A program made the position numbers and the translations under genes. 64,000 nt of DNA from Lota lota (taxonomy: Eukaryota > Chordata > Actinopteri > Gadiformes > Lotidae), in assembly GCA_026745465.1 (NCBI GenBank), contig JACYXH010000216.1, positions 8,571,676-8,635,675 on the forward strand, in the 5' to 3' direction. Numbering within the stretch: position 1 is the stretch's first letter; each line of letters opens with the position of its first letter. Below the pieces are notes generated by a model. The model was not told the DNA's origin. It saw only the letters and a program-made list of their open reading frames with translations, and made no database searches. Of this stretch, positions 1-12,510 are shown one piece after another.

Positions 1-1255
1 GCATATGGCCCTTCAGCAGAGCAGGAAGCCGAGGGTCTTAGGAAATGAGCAAAGCTTCTCTTAGTCAAGATTAGTTGACTAAGAGTAGTGCAATGTAACG
101 TATGTGCACAGTTAAGATACAGTGTAAAGTGTAAAGGATTGATCACAGGGAATGACTAATGGTTACAATAAGTTGATTCCAAGGGGCGGTTCTGAGTAGG
201 TTACTGAAATGATGCATATGTTGGGATGTTGAGTGGTAGGACAAAAGTTGAACTTGCGCTAACTTTATGCATTAACTTTATTTAGGATTATGTGGAGTGT
301 AGTTGGCAGACTGTTGAAATATATTTCCGGGTTTTGAGCACTTCCATCGACAATATTGTAAACTCCCACAAGCAGCAACTAAAGAGTACAGCAACTTGCT
401 TAACATATATTTATATATTGTATGATCTGACAATAGATGTTCTAAAGCAGGTCAACATTTTGCCTGTAAGATACATATTTCTCGCCTCAAAAGATGAATT
501 GGGACAGCATCGCAAAATAAGTGAATGTAGCTTTTACCTTACAAGTAGTTGGCAGCTATTGTGGCATGGATAGCAGTACTTTCATGAATATTGCATGAGA
601 AAAAGATCAATATCGGATAACAATTGCCTCTTCCACCTAAATGGTTCAGGACTTAATGAATATAATGCCATAAAAAGTGTCTTCTTTTCCATTGACAGAA
701 AAAAGGACCACGAATGCACGATCCAAAAATTATAAGCTCGTAGAACATTGATTGTATGGTAAATCTCCATTGACCCTCATTCACTATACATTGCCTGTAT
801 GGTGAATTGCACCCTTGGTGTTAGCTTCACGTATTAAGCCGAGTGCCATATCTTCTTGCTAGAACATCTTTGGATTTACAATGTATAACAGATTGTTGAC
901 GGCCAGACATTTGATTTATATGGTGCATGGATTCTTTAATTCGAAATGTGGATTTGTTTGGTTTGTTCCACGTTTTTTTTTCAATGTACAGACTTATTCA
1001 TAAGAGAAAGTGGAGCAACATCAGGTAAATATAAATCTCAGTTGGACTCTAAAGTGTTTTAAAATGCAGCATGTTGGCATGTGGACCAGATGTGTGAGTG
1101 CCCAGTGGCTGTGGACGCACAGGGAGCCAAAGAAGTCATCATTAATAGACCAGCCACCAGAGGTTGGACCAGCACAGGGGTCCCTGCCTTGAGGGGAAGC
1201 CCCCAAGGGACCTAACCCAGATCTACTGGAGACGTGGCGTAAGAGGGGTAACTGG

Positions 1256-1477
<222 letters not shown>

Positions 1478-1625
1478 ACAAATTCAAAGAGGGTGATAGA
1501 TTATCTGTGAGGAGAAAGCTTCAGACCAGTGTCTGGTCAGGTCCCAGCATGGCTGACCCACACCAAACAGTTGGTGATGAATCGAAAAACCACCTCTGAT
1601 GTGTGTTTGACATTGAACTCTTCAC

Positions 1626-1628
<3 letters not shown>

Positions 1629-1686
<58 letters not shown>

Positions 1687-1689
1687 GTG
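1629..1689. repeat. (GT)n microsatellite
   Basis: GT repeat of about 60 nt with one TTTGTG interruption. Confidence 0.95.
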
Positions 1690-2059
1690 AGTGTTTGTGC
1701 ACAAGCATCAATCAACCAACATGGCTTCTGATAATTTCTTATGCTCTGCTGAAGAACAGAATGCATTAGATGAATAAAAAGAGAAATCTATAAATAAATC
1801 ACAACATGAAAAATCCTGTGAACTACAGAGACTGGGTGCATCTAGTCATAGAGTAAATATAGGTCCATTTTTACCCTCTTGTGAAAAGCATCATCAAAAG
1901 TATATTTTCCGACTGTATTGTGATACTGTATACCAATGAGGCAGTTCTGACACATTGTATAATAGGTGAGTAGCAGAAGAAGGAGAAGCTTTTGTAAACC
2001 AGGAAAAACAACTCATGAAGATGCTGAAGACTATGTCTGTTCATACCTAGCTGTGGAGT

Positions 2060-2194
2060 GTGTGTGGTTGAGGGCTGGCTTAAGCAGCCTCCCCTGGCCC
2101 GAGTCAGACCGATTAGACTCTGGGGCTGGGTGAGGCTGTACCCCTGTGGTTCATTGTCCAGTGCACACAGGTTAAACCAGCCATCACCACACAC
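2060..2194. repeat. Two-tier imperfect foldback
   Basis: Inner arms 2085-2105 and 2116-2138 pair around a 10-nt loop with about 18 pairs. Outer arms 2060-2083 and 2172-2194 also pair imperfectly. The right side carries an unpaired bulge of about 33 nt. It could be a decayed foldback element or a structured RNA; neither is proven. Confidence 0.6.
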
Positions 2195-3369
2195 ACTCAG
2201 TAGGTCTCTGACACGGCAGTGTGGAACACCTGCTCAGCGTGTTTTATTCCTCAAACTCTCAAAATAAAATGGGTCAAACCGGGTCCTGGTCGTAGGAGGA
2301 GCCCAGTAAAGCCACCTAGTCGGCGTGTGGCATGAGCAACAGTTACACAAACATTTCACAATAACTTAGCTTTTCTTAAACCAATTAACCCAACATGCCT
2401 TGGATTCAACAGGTACAGGAGGTGCTTCTCAAACATCATGTCATGAATATTACAATCCGTTCGATTTCAGAACAATCCACAACTGGTGAAGAGACCGAAT
2501 ATATACACTTGAAACCTGCCAAGGAATAGCTGTGATAAGGCTAGGATCACATCTATAAATAGAAAAAGGTAAAAGCAACTGTAGAACAATACGGTTGCCG
2601 TAACAACAATCCAGAAGCTAAGCAACTACAGATCTCTTGCTAAAAAAATTTTTTTAAAGGCAAATATGACTTATGTCTTATCTCAAAACTCAAGGTATCA
2701 AACTATAAATGAAAACCAGACATGCATTTTCATTCATACATTCTTGTTCTAATTCAGTAGGGGTGGTAGTGGTTTGCATCAAACAGTATACATGATCTCT
2801 ACCACCATAACAGTTAACTGTTATTATTTTCATAGCTTGCAATTTACCACTTGTGGCAGTTATGCTTCAATCTGTTTGTGGTGGAGTTTTACTATGAATT
2901 ATAAAGAAAATACAGAACAATTGTGGTATTTGAAGTCGCATTAATGAGGTCATATTTAGTCAAGCATTTGAACTAAAGTAAAGAATAATCCTCTTTTTAA
3001 AAGCTGGGGGTGTGGGTCGGCAATCCGCTACCTTGACATAGCTATTTTTGTTTCTCTTGATTGGCTGCAGATAAAGCTCTTCTAGCACACTGCCCGTGTG
3101 CTTCTTGGTGTGCTAGTGAGATGTGGATTTAATTCCAGTGTCTAATGAAATGCAAACATTATGTAGACACTGTATCTAGCCGCCAAAGTGAATGTGGCTC
3201 TTGTCGTCGTTGTTGATCTGGGTCACTATACCCCCATGTGTTTCCGATTGCCATCATTAAACATTAACCGTGTCTAAGTATATTTCTGTGTTCCTACCTC
3301 TCGCAACCAAGATGATTTTCAAATTCAAGAGGGAGAGGGGGACGGGGATCGCTACATTGTTGAGTTGTT

Positions 3370-3397
3370 CCCCCCCCCCCCCCCCCCCCCCCCCCCC
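3370..3397. repeat. 28-base poly(C) run
   Basis: Pure homopolymer, G-rich on the syt3-sense strand, inside syt3 intron 4. Confidence 0.97.
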
Positions 3398-4951
3398 TTT
3401 TTGCGCACATATCCACACCCACACCACCCTCAAACCCACCACCCTCCTCCCTCTTGGCTGTCCTCAGTGGAGGTTTACAGGATGTATTGCACTGTTCTTT
3501 GATTGAGTTGACTCGGTTAATCGGATGAAATGGATGAGTATTAGGCTGGTACAAATTTGGTATAAATGAACAGAGTGCTCTCTGTTCCACATCCAAGTTA
3601 CCTTAGCAAGTCTGAACATAAAATACTGCTCCGCTGTTTCCCATCAACCTTTATTTAATCGCCCAGCAAATGGCCAATAAAAGACCATACCCTCCAGTCT
3701 CATTTCAACATCTACTTCAACCTTTACACTTAATGCGTCTTGAACTTCAAAGCAACAAAACACATTTTACAGCTACAAGTACTAGTATATGATCTATGGC
3801 TTTACATTAATGTGTTTTAATTAACTTAGCTTATCAACAACAATGTATTGTTGCATCATCTCGGAGAACATTTGACATATCTCTAACCCTTCTTTCTTGC
3901 CTCTTGTTTTGCTTGTCAGTTTCTGTTTGCCTCTTGTTTTGCCTGTGAGTTTATGTTCGACAGCAGATTTCAAGGTGCCTCTGGTTGCATCTGTAGTCGT
4001 ACATTGATCAGCACCTTTGAACCCAGCTGCTCTGCTAATTTCTTTCCTTAATTCAGCGACTTAAAAGGCTCAGGTAACACCTTCTCTCAAGTCCCAGATC
4101 AAATACACATTGAAGTACATCAAAAACAAAGCCAAGCTAACTGTGTTGACTGCCAGCTTTAAATCCAAACAGCCTAACACTTGGCTCTTAGCTTCTGCCC
4201 AAGCGTTGTTTATTTCTCACTTCTCTCCCTTTAGTTGATAATAAGTGAGCTCCTTGACACTGTTTAAGCACTGCGGGCATGGGAGAAATATTTTGGCACG
4301 GATGATAAATTTCATCCTTTGGCTTTGTTTTTCTGTCTGTGTAGGGGTCCAGTGTGTGTCAAGAGAGACTCATAGTCTGACAGAGGAAATGGACGGTTGA
4401 ATGTTCTGCCAACATTTGCTCTACCCATTTAGTAATACAACCTGTCAGCTTGAATTTCCTGGCCAATCCATCAGATGGACTTCTGGATTTGGCTTTTTCT
4501 TTTTTCTTTCTTTCGTTTTTCTTTTTGGATTTGGTAACATTATTGGTTATGTTATCAGCTGTGTTTCAATGTTTTGTTCATTGGATTTTCACATTGAGCC
4601 GCAGGAAGTGTTAAACCACACCACTCTTTAAAGAGGATCCGTCATGCTCAGCTGTTTCCAAGAGAGTACTGCTTCATATGCGTGTTGGGAAACAACTCTG
4701 TTTCAACTAAATAAACACTGGGATACGCGATTTGTGCGCTCCATCGGTACGATTCTGAAAAATCAATAACAATGGTCCAACTTTTTCAAGGCAAAAGGCA
4801 AAACAATGGGATGTCAGCAATTTCTATTCTAACCATGAAGCAAAACTCTTTTGTATTAGAAAATAATCTCCTTTGAGTAATTAAAGAAAGTAAGTAAAGT
4901 TTAATAAATCCAACTCACACGGACAACAGAAATAAAAGGTTGTGGACTTAC

Positions 4952-5647
4952 CGAGGTGACATATTGTATGTCTCGGCACAGCCTCGTCTCCCGGGGGAAG
5001 TCAGGCAGATCCAGGAAGCTGTCCACTACCACCTGGCCAATCAGATCATGGCGGGAGAAGCGGTCAAAGTCATACACACTGAAGTGCAGCTTGCGGCCCG
5101 GCAGCTCTGCGTACGTCACGGGGAAGAGGAACACCTCGTCGAACACGGGCTGCAGTGTCTTGCGGTGCACCTTGGTCTGGTGCTTGGTCATGCGGTCGGG
5201 CAGAAGGTAGATCTTGACGTACGGGTCGGAGGTCCCCGAGAAGTCCTTGGCGGGAAGGTCCTCGGCCTTGTGGATCTTGACAATCAACTGCTCCAGGTCG
5301 CAGTCGAACTTCAGCACAAAGTGGAGACGCCCGCAGCGGTTAGCCCGCCGGCCGTCCTCCCCGTCCACCGAGCGCTGCTTGTAGAGCTCTGGTTTGATCC
5401 GGCCCAAGCCCGAGAGGGACTCCTGCCGCTGGAACTGCCCCGGGTTGAAGTCCGGGTTGGACAGGTTCATCTGTCTTCGGATGGAGTGGTGGCTGTTTTG
5501 GGGGAGGGATGTTGTTCATTCATCAATGTCTGCAATTATAAAGTTTGAACTGCTGGGCAGTGTTGGTGTGTGATTTGTTTGCTTGGCAATCTGTGCGTGT
5601 GTGTGTATGTGTGTGTTTGAAACCTAATTATTCACTTGACCTGACAT

Positions 5648-5682
<35 letters not shown>

Positions 5683-8600
5683 GTTATACTGACCGAACAG
5701 ACGAGGTGGGCTCAGTGATCTGTCTCTGGACCCGGTCTCTGGCCAGTGTGTGGAGGTGGTTCTTCTCCACTTTGCTCTGGGCCTCCAGGGGGATGTCTGG
5801 CGATGTGTGGCTGATCTTCATGGCTGAATCTGGGACGGCCACGCCCACCGGTGGCCCCGTCATGTGCTTGACACACGCATCTTCGCTGTACTCCCTCTCC
5901 TCTCCATCCACCTGCACAGAAAACAGTTAAGAATTTGTCTTTGCAACTGCAACAATATTTTTATCAGAAAATATTATTTATGTATATAAAGGGGAACATA
6001 CTTGGGGGTGAATATGTGGTAGGTTGTAGTAATAGAGGAAGGGACGGATAGACTGTGAATTCACACAATAGATGCTTTTTCAGTATACTAGAGTAGACGG
6101 TATCATCTTGCATCCGCCAGCAAGGATGCACAGGTCTAAATTCAAAAAGTCAATTTCTTAAACAATGTTCAATATCTAGCTACTGCTAATATTGAAGTGG
6201 TAATGCTGCTGGCGATACTCTCTACACAACATATACAACCATATTGGAGTTTTACAGAAACAACAATAACATTTCAAACGGGTGGTTGAATCTCTGTGCT
6301 GTGCACAGCATCTCTCTCGCTCTCGCTCTCGCTCTCGCTCTCGCTCTCGCTCTCGCTCTCGCTCTCGCTCTCACTCTCTCTCGCTCTCTCCTGCATCACC
6401 TCTGTTAGGACAGGCTGCTGGTCCCCGCCCAGGAAGTGGGTACCCTTGAAAACGTTGGGCAGGAAGCGTGAGCTCCAGGGCACCCAGCACAGCTTCCACG
6501 ACACGAAGAGCGAGACGCTGAACAGTGCCAGGCCGCAGGTGGTGACCAGCAGCGACAACAGGCTGACTGAGACATCTAGAGTTATGGGGTGATGAGGAGG
6601 ACAGAGAGTGAGACACAAAGTAAGTCACTGGGTGTTGCAGAGTTGTCTTTTATTTTGGTCATTGAGTCACACTTTTATTCAATGCGTAACGGAGTGCCAA
6701 TTTCGGTACATATTTTAAGCCCGATCAAACATATATAATCATATCAAACTATAATGGAAGGAGTCTCTGTATTCATGTATGTATGTATGTATGTATGTAT
6801 GTATGTATGTATGTATGTATGTATGTATGTATGTATGTATGTATGTATGTATGTATGTATGTATGTATATATGTCGATTTGTATGTATGTCTGTCCTTCG
6901 ATTTTCTCAACAACCTTTCATCTGATCGACTTCATCTGAGGACCCAAGGAAGTACAGTGTTGAGTGTGAGCTCTGGAGATCTACGGGATTTATTCTTTTT
7001 TTGGTGCCAAATTATTGCCAGGAGTACACACATGCAGTGTATTGACAGTGGACCCCTATTAACTGCTACACCGCCGAATGGCATGAGTACAGCTCGCTCT
7101 CCATCCCGTGCTACAGTACATTCAACAACAGATGAAGAAAGAGAGACCAGCGATGTTACATTGTTTGCCATTTTGATTGCTGAAGTCAAACACCTCACAA
7201 TAAACGCTTTCGTACACGGAAATAGCAACCTGGAAATAACCTGGTCCACAATAGCTAGCTGTTAGCAATGACAGCAGCCAGTTGATTATCTCTTGTTCGC
7301 TATTAGGTTGAACACTATCTCACTTAAATGAAAGGAGTCTCTGTATGTATATATCGGTATGTATGTCTGTATGTATGTATGTCTGTCCTTTGATTTTCAC
7401 GAAAAGAAAACACCCGGCCTATACACACCTCGCTATATCCTCATCCTCAAGTTTATTCATGGTGCTGTTGTATTTCAAGCAAATTACATTATATACAGTC
7501 ATTTTGGATATTGGATATTCACTCTCCTGTAGAGATTACTTTCTGATGGCTGTGTTAAGTAAAATAGTTGCTCTCCAACGGCACATTACTTCACATCACT
7601 TAGTCTCACTCGGTCAATGATTAAGAGAGAGAAAGAGAGAGAGAGAGACACACACACAGAGAGACAGAACAAAATGCAGCCGTAAAGCGAACGGATGTCT
7701 CTAATAGGGGAACTGGACGAATGTCTTTTCCTGTCTTTGGAGTCAATCAAGCATTGAATTCCCCAGACGGAAACAAACACAATGGCCTTCTTTCATTCAT
7801 TTGACCTAAATTCTCTATTGATGAGGCCGTGTGTGTACTGTGCACGGCCTGATTATCGAGCCAGTCAAAAGGAAGATACTGCTAATATTCATTGGACCCC
7901 CGGGAACCCTTACCAGAAGATGAGTCAAGTTTGAAAGAAAATAGGGAAAATGGCAGTTTTACGTCATATGCATGTCACTCACAGGAGGTGAATTGCTGGG
8001 ACAGATGTATTGTCCTATGATACAGCCAGCTACGCAAACACACATACACAAACACACACACACACACACACACCTTTCCTTACTGCTTCCCATTTTTAGC
8101 TTGTCACTCCAGTCGCCCCGTTTCGAGCACATGACTTATTAATGTTAAGGGTATATGTTAGCATGTGCAACCTCTGCACAGTTCACTAAGTAGGGGGAAT
8201 ACAGATTTATTTAGAAACCACAGACATACATAGACACACTCACACACACAAACACACATATACACTTCTACAAACAAGACTCTCAAGAGCTTGGATGAAG
8301 CGATGTGTTGGAATTGACAGAAAACTAAGGGAATGAATGTAAGCTCACTGATGGATAAAGTATTTGCTCCCCTGGTCTTACCCACATCTGTTCTCTATTT
8401 ATCTATCCCTGTTCTCTCTCTCTTTCTCTCTCCCCCTATTTAGCTATCTATATATCTACAGATCGACAAAAATCGATTCATCCATTATTCCATCAATCTC
8501 CCCATCCATTCTATACATCTATCTATTAAGCTAGCTATATATATACTTAATTTACATACAAATCTTTCACCGGAAATATGTTTGGCTCTAAAGACAATAG

Positions 8601-11600
8601 GTAGAAACTGCTGCCAGTTTCAGAAATGTTTTGTAAGCTCATTGACACATACTGTAGGAACCATATTTGATCTATATTTAAAACAGCCATATTGGATAAT
8701 ACCACTTGATTTGTTTTGTATTGAAATACACTTTATTTTGAAAATAATGTAGGAAGTCTGGAGACTGTTATTTTGAAAGGCTATAGGAAACCATAAAGGG
8801 GGTTCAGCACTTGTGCCCCGGTTGGTGGGTTTGTTGGAAAAAGGAACACATTGGAAGAAGTTGAATGTCCACAGTTCTTTATCACTTCACACTTGATGGT
8901 ATGCGCTTTATACTTCTGTTTGATACATTTAGACTTCTACCTGCCTGCTCACATAATGACCTACCTGTCTACTTATTTGCCTAACTACATGCCTACGTCT
9001 TTGCCTGCCTACCTGCCTACCTATTACCTGGCTTCCTACTTGCCTACCTGCTTGCTTGCCTACCTGCCTGTTTACCTGCCTGCTTGCCAATCTTCCTACT
9101 GACCTGCCGGTCTACCCGTCATATCACCTGAATCCTTAAGGTACTGCATTTAGACTCAAGTTGAACAATGTCTATACAATTTTAAGAATTTGAGAAGTGA
9201 TCCACCACACATATGATTACATCATAGGCAATCTAAACATTTCAAAAACAGTCTGTTAGAAATAATATCCTCAAGCCAAGGCTAAATGAGATGAGTATCA
9301 GAGATTGTGTTTTTGGGTGGCTACTCACAATGTAGGCAACCCGGAGGGAGTGCCACCAAGATAAATACTTGCTGGGTGACTGCCACCCTGCCAGTTAGAA
9401 AGTAAACCAACCAACAAATGAGCCAGTATAGACTGATGTCACACACAAGCAGAGCATAGCCAGACAATTACACAGTGTCATGAGTATAGCATAGCATAGC
9501 CATAGCGCACACAGAGCCTATACACGACCTGCCTATACACAACCTTATGAGTCAACATGGGCCTTCAACTGTGGCTTTTTCACCATTGTCCATATGAGTC
9601 TTTATTGGGCTTCATTCAATCTTCTCCGCTGCTTTCCCAGACTGTCTTGCGGTGGCAGCCAGAAATATATATTTGTTTTATGGTTTGAGTGAACACAATG
9701 TTTCCCTGCCTTCATTTGGGCCACTTTTATGCTTAAAAAAAGATACAGACATCTCAACTCTAGTTGAGCCTAATAGTTGTGGATGGCACCATTGTACTTT
9801 TTCTTTTCACTTTTACTATTCCCCACGTTTACTTTATCTCGTGTTTGCAAGTCTATGCACCGAGATGTATAACATTGTTGGGCTCGACTTCCCTTCTGGC
9901 TCAACATAAATGAAAACAAACCATAGAGTTGTGGTTGTCAGTCCAAACAACGTTATCGACCATCCCAAATAAATGACTACAAATTAAAATATATATTGCA
10001 ACATATTGACAGTGGTAACTTTCAACGGTTACGTCACTAGGGTGGGGTGATTAGGCCGCATATTGAATCATATAATCTATTTTTATGGTTTTTAATCACA
10101 GTCCCAAAAAATATTATCATGTTTTCACCAGTAGCAATCTTCTCTTTAAACCCTGGGAGCATAGTAGAGCTTTCCCTCAGGACTCCTGGAGAACAGAGAC
10201 CAGCTCAATATGCTGCAATAAACAGCTCCGTCAGCAGCGTGGTCAGTAACAGAGTGAGCCAGCAGCGGCAATGAGACGGGCTGGGCCCATGTGGAGCTTG
10301 AGAAGGGGCATAGGGATGCACAGAGGTAAATGCAAATATCAATTATGACAGAGAATTATTTTTGAGTGGGTGCAGTCCTACTACGACACCCAAGAGGCAA
10401 CTGGGTGAGTTCGAAAGAGAGAGAGGGAGAATTGAAGCCAGGAATTGGGAATTGCTGTCAAGGGGAGCAGTGGGAAAGAAGGGAAGTAAATATGATGATG
10501 CTTCAGTTGAAGCAAGGGTGGGTCTGGGAAAGGAAAAAGGAGGAGAGGAGATGAGAAGGGAGGAGAAGAGGAGATAAGATGCAGAGTGCAGATGAGTTGA
10601 GAGAAAAGGAGAAGAGAGGAGCAGAGGAGATGAGAGGAGAGGAGATGAGAGAAAAGGAGAAGAGAGATGAGCAAACAGGAGAGTAGCAGAGATGAGAAGA
10701 GGATATAGGACAGGAGAAAAGAACAGAGGAGTAGATGGGAGAGGAGAAGCGAACTAATAGATTTACTGGGCTCATTCATTAAAATCATATGAGGTTTAGA
10801 TATTTCCAGAACCTAAAAGTCAATGAGGTTATGTTGCCAGGCAACAACAATACCACTGTAATGCAATCAAGGATGCAATGATACCTCGCCGTCTCTCATT
10901 AACCCGAATCCCGGAAACCATGAAATAATCTCTCTCACTCTCTCACTCTCACTCTCTGCATTTAAAAAAAATATTAATGTTCTGTGTAGAATGAAAAGAT
11001 GATAGCCAATATGTTATTACCACCTCTAATTGTTGCTGCCAAAGTATCATCCATAACTAAAAGAATTAAACACAGTACCTCAATCATGAAATAACGCATG
11101 CTATTGAAACATGGATTGAAAATATGAGGGTGAATTGTGGATAATTTCAAACGTATCTATTTTGTCCCGTTTTGAATGTGTGGGAAATCCAAAGTAAAAT
11201 CTCAACAATGTTCTGCTGTACAGAATATAACCTTTAGTGGTCGGCCTGCTGCACGGGAGCAAAGGCTCTGTTAGCATCTAGCCCTGGGAGGAAACCAGAG
11301 CACCCAGGAAGCAGCTAGAATCAAGCCCTAAGAGATGGATGTTTGATGTTTGCGTGGAGCGTTGATTTCTAACTGGAGCCTCCAAGAGGAAATGGGTCAG
11401 AGTTTCTCAGTGGACTCACTCGTTGCTGGAAGTTTTTTTTTTTTGTCATACATGTTTAATGATGGATTGTAAGATATTTGAGCATAATCAAGCACCCAGG
11501 CGCCAGCTGCTTTTTACCACATGCTTTTTTTTTTGCATGCATACACACACACAAATGCATGCATACACCCACACACTTGCAAGCACACACACACACACAC

Positions 11601-11713
11601 ACAATTTTTATGCTACTGAAAAATAATATACCCTTTTTTACGAAGCAACATGCTCAACGGTTTTGTTTGGGATGATCTTCAACGTATTGCTTTTAACCAT
11701 GAGAGGTGGGGCA

Positions 11714-11768
<55 letters not shown>

Positions 11769-12510
11769 CTGTCTGTCTGCGTCTCCTTCTTTCTAGCGTT
11801 CACGTGCCATCTTTGATTATGTCTGACCGAAACTTTATCTCTAGGGCGTAAATGTATCTGAATTTGTATTTTTTCACCCTTACTATAAATCAGGTCACTT
11901 AACAGACACCTTTACAAAACAAATACCCGTACCTGTATGTAGAAGTAGCCTCCTACATACAAATGACTAACATTCGTAACCTACACCGATCGCTTACATA
12001 TCGATGAAAGGAAGAGAAATCCCAGGGCTTTTGGGACGGGAATCCAAATAGCCTGCGGGACGCTCCCTCTACAGCATGCAACAAGTTACTGTAATGGTGA
12101 ATTTAGGCAAGCAAACCAGGAAAGAGGGAGAACTCCTGCCAGTCCTCTGTGAGAGACCAGAAAGGTTCCATTCCCATAGGTTTGTAATGAGAAAGAATAA
12201 CGACAAACACATAGCCAGAGGTAGCCTACAAAGAAATATCAAACCCAGTTAAAACAACCTGGCTTATTTTGTGGAAGTTTTCTGTTTAGGACTATATCAC
12301 ATTTAAGAGTTTTTGTTTCGTTTTGCTAAAACGTGGAAAATATTGAGATGAACGTGTCTTGCCTGAGTCTGTGTAACGCGGTCTAGCGAGGTCTCTGAAG
12401 TAGTAGATGAAGTCCAGGCAGTTGTCGTTCTGCACCTCGCCTCTGGAGCACAGGTCGGAGAGCAGCTCCAGTGCCTCTCGACAGATCTCATCCTCTCTTT
12501 CTGCAGGCAT
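4952..12510 (-). CDS. syt3: Synaptotagmin-3, 5' part (four exons, C2A complete, C2B off the left edge)
   Basis: Membrane-anchored Ca2+ sensor of vesicle and plasma-membrane trafficking. Exons in transcript order are 12510-12363, 6575-6400, 5911-5694 and 5492-4952 (148, 176, 218 and 541 nt); phases agree and give 361 residues. Residues 1-49 carry Cys10, Cys21 and Cys31, matching the N-terminal cysteines that link the Syt3/5/6/10 subfamily into disulfide dimers (established knowledge). Residues 51-80 are the membrane span, ending FVSWKLCWVPW as in Syt3. Residues 109-233 are a linker with the subfamily motifs ISHTSPDIP, QRQITEPTSS and GRIKPELYKQ. C2A is residues 234-361 and keeps all five Ca2+-ligand aspartates (264, 270, 322, 324, 330). 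C2A phrases such as KHQTKVHRKTL and DRFSRHDLIGQVVVD favour Syt3 over Syt6 or Syt10. The last exon ends in phase 0 where C2B normally begins. The start ATG (G at -3) aligns with the family start. Confidence 0.9.
5651..5679. repeat. (AT)n tract in syt3 intron 3
   Basis: About 29 nt of alternating AT, ending 14 nt from the exon 3 donor on the intron side. Confidence 0.95.
5694..5911 (-). CDS. syt3: syt3 exon 3, cytosolic linker
   Basis: This 218-nt exon begins in phase 0 after a TGTGCAG acceptor and ends with two bases (CG) before a GTCAGT donor. Those bases join the first C of exon 4 to make an arginine, restoring the subfamily string TSSVRHHSIRRQM. An (AT)n tract at 5651-5679 lies just inside the following intron. 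Confidence 0.88.
6305..6390. repeat. (CTCTCG)n hexanucleotide repeat beside syt3 exon 2
   Basis: About a dozen copies of a CTCTCG unit, degenerate at the exon side. On the syt3 strand it is GAGCGA-rich and begins within about 10 nt of the exon 2 donor. Confidence 0.93.
6400..6575 (-). CDS. syt3: syt3 exon 2, membrane-span exon
   Basis: The exon follows an acceptor at 6576-6577 and encodes the conserved segment starting D-V-S-V-S-L-L-S, then the hydrophobic span and the WKLCWVPW juxtamembrane stretch. The donor is read as GAG|GTGATG at 6398-6399, giving phase 0 into exon 3. Beyond the donor the intron runs at once into a hexanucleotide repeat; the open frame extending into it (alternating Ser-Glu) is intronic read-through. 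Confidence 0.85.
6754..6909. repeat. Interspersed repeat copy A with (ATGT)n core
   Basis: A (TATG)n tract (6775-6868) is flanked by AAGGAGTCTCTGTAT on the left and GTCTGTCCTT-GATTTTC on the right. The same flanks recur at 7327-7398, so the tract is part of a repeat family. It lies in syt3 intron 1. Confidence 0.75.
7327..7398. repeat. Interspersed repeat copy B with short ATGT core
   Basis: Second copy of the repeat at 6754-6909, same orientation, with a much shorter and interrupted ATGT core. Confidence 0.7.
8930..9120. repeat. Degenerate CTGC/CTAC tetranucleotide array
   Basis: Imperfect CCTACCTG-type units over about 190 nt in syt3 intron 1; the frame crossing it is an artefact. Confidence 0.8.
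10405..10750. repeat. Purine-rich GAGAAGAGGAGA-type degenerate repeat
   Basis: About 350 nt of almost pure purine on the plus strand with short repeated blocks such as GAGAAGAGAGGAG, in syt3 intron 1. Strand-asymmetric polypurine of this length can form triplex DNA (inference). Confidence 0.8.
11717..11763. repeat. (CT)n microsatellite
   Basis: Pure CT repeat of about 46 nt in syt3 intron 1. Confidence 0.95.
12363..12510 (-). CDS. syt3: syt3 exon 1, N-terminal exon with possible GC donor
   Basis: Encodes MPAEREDEICREALELL and the rest of a 49-residue cysteine-bearing N-terminus. The best donor is TCAG|GCAAGA, a GC-AG type site. It leaves one base (G) that completes the conserved Asp codon with exon 2. 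GT alternatives nearby (GTTCAT, GTTACA) are weak and would replace that Asp with His. Confidence 0.8.

Noticed and set aside
4940..5548. 202-codon plus-strand open frame
   Set aside because: It is antisense to the syt3 C2A exon, whose identity on the minus strand is certain; the frame is a shadow of GC-rich coding sequence.
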